Origin: Candidatus Omnitrophota bacterium
Lineage (GTDB): Bacteria; Omnitrophota; Gorgyraeia; Zapsychrales; Zapsychraceae
Direction: 5' to 3'
DNA length: 36,929 bases
NCBI GenBank assembly: GCA_022703565.1
Contig: JAKLDK010000006.1
Coordinates: 253 to 37,181 of the forward strand
The notes under the pieces were generated by a model. It worked only from the letters and a program-made list of their open reading frames with translations. It had not been told where the DNA came from and did no database searches. Below are positions 7,279 to 15,153 of this stretch, piece after piece. The translations under genes were made by a program, and so were the position numbers. The stretch's first letter is position 1. Every line of letters starts with the position of its first letter.

Positions 7279-7641
7279 TCAGGTTAATTTACTTATGGCT
7301 TCTAACAAATGTTTGCAATCCCGGGTCTTGGCACAATAATTATCCGATCCGGCTTCGCGAGCTTTTTTCGCGTCAACTGTTTCAATTAGCCCGGTCATAA
7401 TAATAATCTTGGCTGCTAGGCCTTCAATGGCTTTGATCCTTTTACAGGTTTCAAACCCATCAATGCCGGGAAGCTTGGTATCAATTAAAACGAGATCAGG
7501 ATGTTTTTCTTCTGCTAAGAAAACACCATCTACTCCGGTCTCCGCCGTATGAATATCAACAAACCCTTCTTTTTGTAACAATTTAACCAAAAGCTTCTGG
7601 TCCTGCAGGTTATCTTCAACAATCAAAATACTTTTACCCAT
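7279..7641 (-). CDS. Single-domain response regulator lacking the conserved cis-proline
   Basis: The 120-residue receiver domain has E9-D10, phospho-acceptor D54 (VLIDTKLPG), T83 and K105. The residue after the conserved lysine is threonine (CAKTRD) where almost all receivers have proline, and D108 and cysteines C103 and C109 lie near it. The active-site acids are intact, so phosphorylation is plausible, but the beta5-alpha5 loop should differ. A GGGAG ribosome site precedes the ATG. It lies 27 bases after the Rcp1-like regulator. Confidence 0.92.
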   Translation of the reverse strand: MGKSILIVEDNLQDQKLLVKLLQKEGFVDIHTAETGVDGVFLAEEKHPDLVLIDTKLPGIDGFETCKRIKAIEGLAAKIIIMTGLIETVDAKKAREAGSDNYCAKTRDCKHLLEAISKLT

Positions 7642-7668
7642 CTAAAATCTCCCGTCTATTTAGACATA

Positions 7669-8103
7669 TTATGGCAAATTAATTATTAGATTCCAATAGC
7701 TATTAAAGATATCAACTACCTTTATAAAATCACTGTAATTAACCGGCTTATGAATATATCCACTGGCCCCTAGCCGATAACTTTCTTTAATATCCTGTTC
7801 ATTCCTCGAGGATGAAAGTATCACAACCGGTATTAATTTAAGATTCGTATCACCTTTTAGCTTCTTTATAATTTCCAAACCATTCATCCTGGGCAAATTA
7901 AGGTCCAAGAGAATAATATTCACCAAAGGATAGGCCTTTTCATCCCGATACTTGCCAACTCTTAACAAATAATTAAACGCTTCTTCGCCCTCTGTGACAA
8001 TCGATAAATTATTTATAATACTAGCCTTTTCAAATGCCCGGACAGCAATCTTAACATCCGCTTCGGAATCTTCGACTAAAAGTATATTCAGCTTTCTTAT
8101 CAT
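7669..8103 (-). CDS. Rcp1-type response regulator
   Basis: The 144-residue receiver is of the Rcp1 subclass, recognised by LLVEDSEADV (8-17), the longer loop with YLLRVGKYRDEKAYPLV (45-61), phospho-acceptor D67 (ILLDLNLPRMNG), SSS (97-99) and K119-P120. Rcp1-type regulators are the usual partners of phytochrome-like histidine kinases. The start lies 4 bases after the stop of the kinase gene at 8108-10009, and that kinase has a phytochrome-type HDLKAPLR histidine box. The two are therefore a likely cognate pair. Confidence 0.94.
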   Translation of the reverse strand: MIRKLNILLVEDSEADVKIAVRAFEKASIINNLSIVTEGEEAFNYLLRVGKYRDEKAYPLVNIILLDLNLPRMNGLEIIKKLKGDTNLKLIPVVILSSSRNEQDIKESYRLGASGYIHKPVNYSDFIKVVDIFNSYWNLIINLP

Positions 8104-8107
8104 TGGT

Positions 8108-10009
8108 CTACTGTGTTTTTAAATTATCCGGTATTGTGAAATAAAACTCCGCGCCACGTCCCAAATCCGATTTAACCCATATCTTCCCGCCGTGATCTTC
8201 AATAATCTGCTTGACGATACTTAACCCGGCGCCCGTTCCGGCATATTCGCTTTCTTTGTGCAATTTCTTAAAAAGCCCGAATATTTTTTCATGGTATTCT
8301 TTTTCAATTCCAATACCATTATCTTTCACAAAAAAACAATGGCTCTGTCCTTCTTTGTAATAACCTATTTCGATTCTCGGATTGGTTTCACCCTGCCTGG
8401 ACGAAAACTTTATAGCATTATTAATTAAATTGAGAAAAACTTCAGCCATTTTTATTTTATCGCAAATAATCACGGGGATATTATCAGCAACAATTAAATC
8501 AACTTTCTTCTCTTTAATATCGAAAGAAATCCTTTCCGCCACTTCTTCGATTAAAGCACGAATAGGCACATTCTCGTATGGATTCTTGATTCGCGAAATC
8601 CTTGAAAGGGTTAATAAATCATCAATTAAATTATTTAACCTATTTGCCCCTTTTTTTATTTCATTCAAGTAATCCTGCCCCTGGCTATCAAGATTCTTAG
8701 AATAATCTTCTTCTAAGAATGCCGCGAAGGAAGATATCCCTCGCAACGGCGCTTTTAAATCATGGCTCGCGGTATAAACAAAACTGTCCAATTCTTTATT
8801 AGCTTTTTCTAATTCAAGGGTGCGTTGACGTACTTTTTCCTCCAAATTATCGTAAAGTTCTTTAAGCCGGGAGCTCATATTGTCAAAGGCGGACGACAAG
8901 TCGCCAATCTCATCATTATTTTCTATACCGACCCGGTAATTTAAATTTCCGCCCATAATTACTTCGGTACTTTTTTTCAGCTTAATTATCGGCCGGCTTA
9001 TTTTCTTGCCCAGCCAATTCGACATAAAATAAATCAGCAAAAAAACAATCATCCCGACTCCGATGAAAATAGACAAGAGATTATTCAAACTAGCTAAAGA
9101 TTCTTTTTCGGAAATTTCCGCAACCAAAGCCCAGCCCATTGCAGGAATATAAATACTTGTCCCTAAAACCTGTTCTCCCCGGTAATTAACATACGTGCTT
9201 ACCTCATCGACAATGTTCTTGCGGCCTTTAAAACACTCTGCAATATTCCGGGTACTTACTTTTTGTTTTAAAATAGTGCTTTCTTTCGAAAACCTGGAAT
9301 CAGAACGCATCAGAAAATCCTGCCCAATCAAATAAGTGTCTCCGGTTTGGCCTAATCCGGTTGTATCTTTCATCATCGCATTAATATCTTTAACACTGAT
9401 TTGCAAAACTACAACCGCAAATACCGCGCCATTTTTATCCAACGCCGGAGCTCCAATAAACATCGCCGGTTGTTTGCTCGGTTTATAGTAATTAAAGTCC
9501 TCAAAAGTAACATCTCGTTTATCGATAACGTTCTTCCATAAATTAGCCAAGGCGCTTTCTTTATAAGGGCCGGAGCTTAAATTGGTACCTAAAGGAGTTT
9601 CTCTTTTCGCCGTATACATAACATGCCCATAAGGCGCGGCAATCAATAAAATATCGTGATAGTTATAAATATCCAAATAGCTTCTAAAAAAAGGGTCAGT
9701 TTCTTTGTAAATAGCTTTAAACCGGCTTTTATCCAAATCGTAAAAACGCTCTTGCGAATAATAAACCATAATTTTATTAAACGCATCTTTAGCATCATTG
9801 GTATTAGCTAAAATACGCATATTCTTTTCCCGCTCGGCTAAATATGCATCAATCCAATTAGCTTTGTTTTGCGCGGCAGTCTTAAGATTATTTGCGACTT
9901 CTTTTTTCAGGTTATAGGCAGAAAAATGATAAAGAATAACACCGCCTAAGAGGGTAAATACTGCGCCGCTTACCAGGGAAGTTAAGAAAATCTTGTATCT
10001 TATGCTCAT
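8108..10009 (-). CDS. Membrane histidine kinase with dCache sensor and HAMP
   Basis: The 633-residue sensor kinase has an N-terminal helix (about 9-29) and a periplasmic region (about 31-305) that looks like a double Cache domain, with MGWALVAEISEKESL at its end. A second helix (about 310-331), a HAMP domain (about 332-385) and a coiled coil (386-408) follow. The dimerisation helix carries H416 (ASHDLKAPLRG). The ATPase domain shows the N box (LNLINNAIKFS, about 526-536), the G1 box (DNGIGI, 563-568) and GTGAGLSIVKQIIEDHGG (591-608). dCache domains bind small molecules such as amino acids or organic acids outside the cytoplasm. The gene starts 21 bases after the secretin stop without its own clear promoter. 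Confidence 0.95.
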   Translation of the reverse strand: MSIRYKIFLTSLVSGAVFTLLGGVILYHFSAYNLKKEVANNLKTAAQNKANWIDAYLAEREKNMRILANTNDAKDAFNKIMVYYSQERFYDLDKSRFKAIYKETDPFFRSYLDIYNYHDILLIAAPYGHVMYTAKRETPLGTNLSSGPYKESALANLWKNVIDKRDVTFEDFNYYKPSKQPAMFIGAPALDKNGAVFAVVVLQISVKDINAMMKDTTGLGQTGDTYLIGQDFLMRSDSRFSKESTILKQKVSTRNIAECFKGRKNIVDEVSTYVNYRGEQVLGTSIYIPAMGWALVAEISEKESLASLNNLLSIFIGVGMIVFLLIYFMSNWLGKKISRPIIKLKKSTEVIMGGNLNYRVGIENNDEIGDLSSAFDNMSSRLKELYDNLEEKVRQRTLELEKANKELDSFVYTASHDLKAPLRGISSFAAFLEEDYSKNLDSQGQDYLNEIKKGANRLNNLIDDLLTLSRISRIKNPYENVPIRALIEEVAERISFDIKEKKVDLIVADNIPVIICDKIKMAEVFLNLINNAIKFSSRQGETNPRIEIGYYKEGQSHCFFVKDNGIGIEKEYHEKIFGLFKKLHKESEYAGTGAGLSIVKQIIEDHGGKIWVKSDLGRGAEFYFTIPDNLKTQ

Positions 10010-10030
10010 AAAGATTCTGATTATTTTAAA

Positions 10031-11551
10031 TTATTCTATATCCACTTTAGTATCGCCAGTAATAATATGCGGCGTTAGGAATATTACCAACTCTGTCTTT
10101 TTCACTGAGTCACTTACATTCTTAAACGCTAACCCAACTAAAGGAATATCGCCAAATAAAGGGACTTTCTTAGTCGTCTTTATTTTTTCTTCCTTAATAA
10201 GGCCGCCGATTATAATTGTCACCCCGTCTTTTACCATAACCGTTGTTTCAGCCTCTGAGGTTTCAACAACAGGTATAGTGTTATTATTGCTGGTCGAAAT
10301 CGTATCCGTTACCGAACTTACTTCGGGCTTTATTTTCATCGTGATGAAATCATCCTCATGAATCATCGGAGTAACATAAAGCTTAACCCCCACTTCAATA
10401 AAATTAACGCTCTCCGCAGTTGTCGTCGGGCCGGAAGAAGGAGTGGTTGTAGTTGATGTAACATACGGCTCAGTGGAACCAACCAGTATTTTAGCTTCCT
10501 TGTTATTTAAAGCGGTAATATGTGGGCTAGACAAAATATCCGTTACTCCGACAGTATCAAGCGCCTCAATCAAAACCTCATAATCATCGCTCGCTAGCGT
10601 ACCAATACTTAATTGCCCTTGTTTTTCGCCATCACTCAATATACTAAAAGCATTGCTTAATTTTAAAGAATGATAATCTTGAACAATTGCCTCCCAATCA
10701 ATTCCCATTTTGTATTCATCGCTCAGAACAATTTGTAGGATCTTGGCTTCAATTAATACCTCTTTTTCTTTATGGTCAAAGGCTTTGATTATTTCGGCTA
10801 AATCTTTTAGTTTATATTCAGTATCTGTTATAGCGATCTTATTTGACCTGGCATCAAACTTTATTTTCCCGACATCCGGAGTTAAAACTTCAGTAATCTT
10901 TCCGGCTATTTCCTCAGCGCTGGCATAACTTATCTTGAATATCTCTGTTTTAATCGGGACATCGATTCTTTTTATAATCATCATCATTTCTTCAATCTTC
11001 TTCGGCGTATCTATAATAATCACTGACTGCGATTTCCCGTCAGGAACAATCTTTCCTCCGGTACTTTTTATTTGATTCAAGACAGCCTCGACATCCTTCG
11101 GGTTAACATTTATCAGCTGCACGACTTTGGTTTGCGTTTCTAACCCAAACTTAACGCCGTATTTTGTTTCATATTCAGCCGAAGACATTACCTTAATAAT
11201 ATCTTTATCTTGCTCAAAAGCCCAGCCGTTTGATTCAACAATTATTCTTAACGCCTCCAAAACATCAATATTCCTTAAATAAGTCGTGACCTTGCCCTGG
11301 ACATTCTTGCCCGCCACAATGTTAATACCGCTTTTCTGAGAAATGAGTTTCAAGACATCGTTAATATCCATATTTTTAAGGTCAAGAACATCTAATGTCC
11401 TTTGGTTCTGCCCCGAAGGGACAATATTCACTTGCGCTTTAGCGCTTGTTTCCTCCTCGGCAAAAACAAGGCTCACCGGCAAAACCAAAAGAAGAAATGC
11501 AAAAAGAGTCTTTATTAATAAACATCTTGAAATATTATTTGTTAATCGCAT
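10031..11551 (-). CDS. gspD: Secretin (GspD/PilQ-like outer-membrane channel)
   Basis: The 506-residue secretin begins with a signal peptide (hydrophobic 11-30, cut near FA/EE, 30-32). An N0/STN domain follows (about 52-122, LKNMDINDVLKLIS). Two KH-like N domains (about 143-197 and 203-258) lead to the secretin core (about 265-500), with VLIEAKILQIVLSDEYKMGIDW and the terminal PLFGDIPLVGLAF...TELVIFLTPHII. It forms the multimeric gated ring through which pseudopili, pili or substrates pass. It is shorter than GspD (about 650) and has neither PilQ AMIN domains nor a clear S-domain tail. It sits last in the exeA-gspC-gspD unit, with an AAAGGAT ribosome site. GspD versus PilQ cannot be settled from sequence alone. 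Confidence 0.94.
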   Translation of the reverse strand: MRLTNNISRCLLIKTLFAFLLLVLPVSLVFAEEETSAKAQVNIVPSGQNQRTLDVLDLKNMDINDVLKLISQKSGINIVAGKNVQGKVTTYLRNIDVLEALRIIVESNGWAFEQDKDIIKVMSSAEYETKYGVKFGLETQTKVVQLINVNPKDVEAVLNQIKSTGGKIVPDGKSQSVIIIDTPKKIEEMMMIIKRIDVPIKTEIFKISYASAEEIAGKITEVLTPDVGKIKFDARSNKIAITDTEYKLKDLAEIIKAFDHKEKEVLIEAKILQIVLSDEYKMGIDWEAIVQDYHSLKLSNAFSILSDGEKQGQLSIGTLASDDYEVLIEALDTVGVTDILSSPHITALNNKEAKILVGSTEPYVTSTTTTPSSGPTTTAESVNFIEVGVKLYVTPMIHEDDFITMKIKPEVSSVTDTISTSNNNTIPVVETSEAETTVMVKDGVTIIIGGLIKEEKIKTTKKVPLFGDIPLVGLAFKNVSDSVKKTELVIFLTPHIITGDTKVDIE

Positions 11552-11565
11552 AAAAATCCTTTTTG

Positions 11566-12183
11566 TTAAGGAGTTAATATTATCTTCTCGCCGTTATAAT
11601 TAAATATTACTTGCCCTTCTTTTACCTCTTCCAAAACAGCATCATTTATCTTTTCCCCTTTTGATATAAACAGGGTTTGTTTAGTCGCTTGATCCTCAAT
11701 TATGGCTTTGGGATTATCATCCAAAACTATACCTACAACCCGTAATTGCTTGGAAAGTTCGTTAGCTGAGGTGGCCTTGGAAACATTCGTGTCAAGCGGA
11801 GTTTCCCACGGAAGAAGAAAAATATCACGATTATTAATCTTTTGTTTATAAAACTCAAACGGCTTCGCCTCTTTTATGATCGTTTTATTAAGCAACTTCT
11901 CTCCGGCCTTGAGTTTTTCTTTGGAAACAACCTCTTCTTTTACAACTTCTTTCTTATCTTTTAAGAACAAGGCTTTTGAAATCGTAATAAAGGCAAAGAT
12001 TATGATAACGAGTATTAAGAGATAATTTCCCCATTTTAGAAAGTCAAAATCTTTTTTATCAGGAAATCTTCCTTCGCTCGAAGTACTTTTATTTGCCGCC
12101 ACTTGCGCAAGGCCGGCATTATCCGCCTTATCTTTTTTCCGGATTAATTTTAACAATTTCTCCTCGGAGGTAATCTCACGCAT
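11566..12183 (-). CDS. GspC/PilP-like inner-membrane linker
   Basis: The 205-residue bitopic protein has a cytoplasmic N-terminus of about 50 charged residues and one membrane helix (about 51-73). A lysine/glutamate-rich periplasmic linker follows, then a C-terminal beta domain (about 145-205, LRVVGIVLDDNPKAIIED...TLFISKGEKI...EGQVIFNYNGEKIIL) that resembles the homology region of GspC and the PilP fold. In those systems this domain touches the N0 domain of the secretin and joins it to the inner-membrane assembly. It lies between the ExeA-like ATPase and the secretin, as expected. No PDZ domain is present, unlike typical GspC. Confidence 0.82.
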   Translation of the reverse strand: MREITSEEKLLKLIRKKDKADNAGLAQVAANKSTSSEGRFPDKKDFDFLKWGNYLLILVIIIFAFITISKALFLKDKKEVVKEEVVSKEKLKAGEKLLNKTIIKEAKPFEFYKQKINNRDIFLLPWETPLDTNVSKATSANELSKQLRVVGIVLDDNPKAIIEDQATKQTLFISKGEKINDAVLEEVKEGQVIFNYNGEKIILTP

Positions 12184-12189
12184 ACACTC

Positions 12190-13011
12190 TTATCTCCATA
12201 CCTTTTCTTTTTCGATAATCTTATCAATTATCTCGCCCGTTATCTGTTCATAATCTTCCGCGATTAATATCTCGGTCGCATTATGACAAATCAATGATAC
12301 TTGCCGAGGATAACCTTGCGTATACTGATAAATTTTCTGCACAGCCTCTTTGCTAAATAAGCTCTTTTCACCTTTGTAACCAGCTTGCCTTAACCTGAAA
12401 TCTATCATCTTTCCCGTCTCATATTCATCTAAATTATTCAGGATATATTTAGAGCTTACGCGGTCCATAAAGTTCTTAATCCGTTTTATCCGGGGAAGAA
12501 GCTCCATCTGCGCCAAAATAACAAGCTGCAACATTTTGTATTCATTCGTCTCATAATTTAGTAGCGTCCTTAAGACTTCCAACTGCGGTTGGCTCAATTT
12601 CTGCCCCTCGTCTATAATAAGGACAACGGTTTTCTTTTCTTCAACACATTTTTGATAAAGATACTTTTCAATAGCTTCGCGATGGTCTATCGTTGAACGG
12701 AAAAAAGGGCTGATGCCAAAAATTTTGGTTAAATGCGCTAATAATTGGTATTCAGACTTAAAATACGGGTCTAATATCAGATGAAAGCAATAATCATCTT
12801 CCTGATAAAAAGATTGCAATAAGGCCCGAGACAAAGTGGTTTTGCCCGTTCCGACATCGCCTAAAATCAAGCTTAACCCTTTTCTTAAACGAATAGCAAT
12901 TTCCATTTGATTTAACGCAGCATAATGAGCATTCGAACGGTAAAAAAACTTGGGATCCGGACTGGTTGAGAATGGTTCTCTTTCGAGTTGAATTGTGGCA
13001 AGATAACTCAT
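12190..13011 (-). CDS. ExeA/GspA-type AAA ATPase
   Basis: The 273-residue protein has the ExeA N-terminal signature (REPFSTSPDPKFFYRSNAHY, 11-30), Walker A G51-D-V-G-T-G-K-T58, Walker B VVLIIDEGQKL (129-139) and an AAA lid region toward the C-terminus. In Aeromonas, ExeA with ExeB uses ATP to remodel peptidoglycan so that the secretin can be placed. The Aeromonas protein is about twice as long, with a membrane helix and peptidoglycan-binding domain; both are absent here, so this is a cytoplasmic ATPase-only form. It is the first gene after the promoter at 13093-13121 and has a very G-rich ribosome site (GGGGGGAG). Confidence 0.92.
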   Translation of the reverse strand: MSYLATIQLEREPFSTSPDPKFFYRSNAHYAALNQMEIAIRLRKGLSLILGDVGTGKTTLSRALLQSFYQEDDYCFHLILDPYFKSEYQLLAHLTKIFGISPFFRSTIDHREAIEKYLYQKCVEEKKTVVLIIDEGQKLSQPQLEVLRTLLNYETNEYKMLQLVILAQMELLPRIKRIKNFMDRVSSKYILNNLDEYETGKMIDFRLRQAGYKGEKSLFSKEAVQKIYQYTQGYPRQVSLICHNATEILIAEDYEQITGEIIDKIIEKEKVWR

Positions 13012-13065
13012 TAATTCTCCCCCCTCAAGGATTATATAAATGAATGTAATTTAACAAGTTAAAGT

Positions 13066-13087
13066 TAACTATCGGCTTAGATAGTTA
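13066..13087 (-). promoter_or_regulatory. Perfect hairpin at the 5' end of the exeA-gspC-gspD leader
   Basis: TAACTATC and GATAGTTA form a perfect 8-base stem with a 6-base loop, beginning almost at the predicted transcript start. Nearby are two further dyads, TTAACAAGTTAA (13051-13062) and GTTAAC (13064-13069). It could stabilise the leader RNA or be an operator; the sequence does not distinguish these. Confidence 0.5.
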
Positions 13088-13092
13088 TTCAT

Positions 13093-13121
13093 ATTCTCGT
13101 ATAATAAATATTTGAAGTCAA
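13093..13121 (-). promoter_or_regulatory. Predicted sigma70-type promoter for exeA-gspC-gspD
   Basis: On the minus strand TTGACT (13116-13121) is followed after 17 bases by GAGAAT (13093-13098), matching five and four of six consensus bases. It lies in the 160-base gap between pilO and the ExeA-like gene, the largest untranslated gap in the secretion locus apart from the gspG-gspH spacer. It would give a leader of about 75 bases before the ATG at 13011. The rest of the gap (13122-13171) holds nothing I recognise. Confidence 0.55.
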
Positions 13122-13171
13122 CGATTATTCAAGCTTTTTACATCGCAACTTTAGGTTTGGGGCTTTTAGCC

Positions 13172-13708
13172 TTAGGAAGGAATTAAGATCTTAGATAAAA
13201 CAACGTTACTCTTCATATTGCCTTTGCTGCGGGCGCCTTGGTCAAAGCGAATTTCATCTACATTAAAGTTATAAGGCTCATTTTGCAATGTATATAAGAA
13301 ATAAATTATATCTTCAAAATGGCTATCAATTGTTAAACTAACTGAAAATTGGTTATAATAATCATTTTTCTGAACTCTTTTGGGCTTTAAATCAGATATT
13401 CTTAAGCCGAGCTTATTAGCCGAACCTTCTATTTCGCTAAGAATCGAGGACATGACTTGTTCATTCGGCTTTGATTGGGCAAAATTACCTAAATAAGCCT
13501 TATATTCATCTTCCAGGCCTTGGGCTTCTTTTATTATCTTTAAATTCTTTTTTAATTTTGTTTCTTGGCTAATAATCTGAGCGTTAATTTGCGCGACTTT
13601 TGAGTTAAGCGGACGATAAACACCGATATAAACCATATAGACAATAATAAAAATAAAGCAAACAACCGCTATTGCTTGCTCTCTTTTGGTCAATTTCCTG
13701 GTCATCAT
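13172..13708 (-). CDS. pilO: PilO/GspM-like assembly protein
   Basis: The 178-residue bitopic protein has a short basic cytoplasmic tail, one membrane helix (about 12-30), a periplasmic coiled coil (about 32-70) and a ferredoxin-like C-terminal domain (about 78-178, SILSEIEGSANKLGL...FSVSLTIDSHFEDIIYFLYTLQN). This is the PilO layout; GspM has the same fold. PilO pairs with PilN and links the inner-membrane PilM to the PilP-secretin complex. Two ATG codons are adjacent at the start; the AGG of the ribosome site suits the second slightly better. It is the last gene of the gspE-led unit. Confidence 0.9.
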   Translation of the reverse strand: MMTRKLTKREQAIAVVCFIFIIVYMVYIGVYRPLNSKVAQINAQIISQETKLKKNLKIIKEAQGLEDEYKAYLGNFAQSKPNEQVMSSILSEIEGSANKLGLRISDLKPKRVQKNDYYNQFSVSLTIDSHFEDIIYFLYTLQNEPYNFNVDEIRFDQGARSKGNMKSNVVLSKILIPS

Positions 13709-13710
13709 AC

Positions 13711-15147
13711 CTATTCTTTCTTAGCTATTTGGGCTACAATTTTAAAATCAGATACTTCAATATTGTATGTCATGCGTTTGGTAGCAAATTGCAAATTAAC
13801 TTCTTTAAAAATAGGCGATTTTAACATCTTTGATTGCAAATCATTAACACTCGAGCTTTTCTTCGCGTATCCCTGCAAAGTAAAAACACCTTTGTCATCT
13901 AAATATAACGAACGATAAGATACATCTTCCGGGGTAATATCAATTAATTCGGCAATTATATCCGCAATTAATATTTTATTCTTAAAGGTATCATTAAAGA
14001 AGTTTACAAACTGAATTCTTTGTTTCGCCATTTTTAGTTTAGGCGCCAGGTCATCAATCCGGGTTTCAATACTTTTCAGATAATTATTCTTCTGGTATAT
14101 CTCTAATATTTGCGAAGATACTAAAACAAACAAAGATAACAAAAATAAACCGGTAATTTGAACGATTTTCTTAGTTTGCTTTTTATTCTTTTCGCTATCA
14201 AATATCTCTCTCGGAATTAAATTAACAGTTGCTTTCGTAATCAATAGCGCCTGCCCGATACCGACGGCAAAAGAAAGGCTGGGATTACTCTTCAAAAAAG
14301 AAGTATTAACGCCTTTTTGTAAATAAATATTATCCACAGAGTGAATAATATCGCAAGGAAGCTTTAATTCCTGTTCAATTTTTACCCTTAAATCAGCCGC
14401 TTCAGCCATCCCGGAAACAATCAGAACTCTTTTTATCGCCGGCCCCATATTTTCTTTATTATATGCTTCCAGGCTCATCTCAATCTGGCCTAGCAAATCA
14501 ATACCGTTATCTTCCTTAAGATCTTGTGTTCCCCAGTCAACATTGCGCGAAAACAATAACTGCCGGTTATTAATAAAACAAACTTCCGAGTGGGCCAAGT
14601 CGATATCCAACACGATCAAGGGACAATTTATATTCGATTTATGTACTTCGGACTGATAAGTAACCCAACCGAGTATTCCTAAAGAACTAATAGTGAGCTT
14701 ATGCGGTTTTAACCCGACTTTATCTAAAATGTTTAAATAGCGGTCTGATATTTCTTTATGGATTACATAAACAACCGCCCGGGCATAACCGGAGGCATCT
14801 TTCTCAACAATCTGATAATCGTAAATAACATCTTCAACCGAATATGGCAGTTGGCTTACTAGCTGCAAGCCAATCATCTTTTTTATTTCCAAATCATTGT
14901 GCGAAGGTAATTTCATTTGCTTGAGAATCGCAAATTTGCGAGGAATAACAAAAGTAATATCATCCGTACCGATATTGCGAGAAACTATAAAAGCATTTAA
15001 ATTACGGATAATTTCATCATCCGTAAAATTATTTAAGGCGCGAACATCGCAGGCAATGACCGCTCTTTTGCCGCGGATTGATTTTGCCTGCAATAGTTTT
15101 ACATGCGATTCTGTTATTTCAATAATTGTCGATATTGTTTTGCTCAT
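13711..15147 (-). CDS. PilM-PilN fusion (GspL-like)
   Basis: The 478-residue protein joins two normally separate pilus proteins. Residues 1-315 form an actin-like ATPase fold of the PilM type (start TISTIIEITESHVKLLQ; LIVLDIDLAHSEVCFI, 177-192; VLIVSGMAE, 241-249). A membrane helix (about 329-347) leads into a PilN-like periplasmic part with a coiled coil (350-385) and a ferredoxin-like domain (about 400-478, DITPEDVSYRSLYLDDKGVFTLQGYA). GspL of type II secretion has the same order and binds GspE. A ribosome site (AAGG) overlaps the gspK stop. Gaps of 6 and 2 bases to its neighbours show a shared operon. Confidence 0.92.
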   Translation of the reverse strand: MSKTISTIIEITESHVKLLQAKSIRGKRAVIACDVRALNNFTDDEIIRNLNAFIVSRNIGTDDITFVIPRKFAILKQMKLPSHNDLEIKKMIGLQLVSQLPYSVEDVIYDYQIVEKDASGYARAVVYVIHKEISDRYLNILDKVGLKPHKLTISSLGILGWVTYQSEVHKSNINCPLIVLDIDLAHSEVCFINNRQLLFSRNVDWGTQDLKEDNGIDLLGQIEMSLEAYNKENMGPAIKRVLIVSGMAEAADLRVKIEQELKLPCDIIHSVDNIYLQKGVNTSFLKSNPSLSFAVGIGQALLITKATVNLIPREIFDSEKNKKQTKKIVQITGLFLLSLFVLVSSQILEIYQKNNYLKSIETRIDDLAPKLKMAKQRIQFVNFFNDTFKNKILIADIIAELIDITPEDVSYRSLYLDDKGVFTLQGYAKKSSSVNDLQSKMLKSPIFKEVNLQFATKRMTYNIEVSDFKIVAQIAKKE

Positions 15148-15153
15148 AATGCC

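Noticed and set aside
13161-13172. GGCT/AGCC hairpin just after pilO as a terminator
   Set aside because: Four pairs only and no T tract on the minus strand; pilO transcripts may simply run on into exeA.
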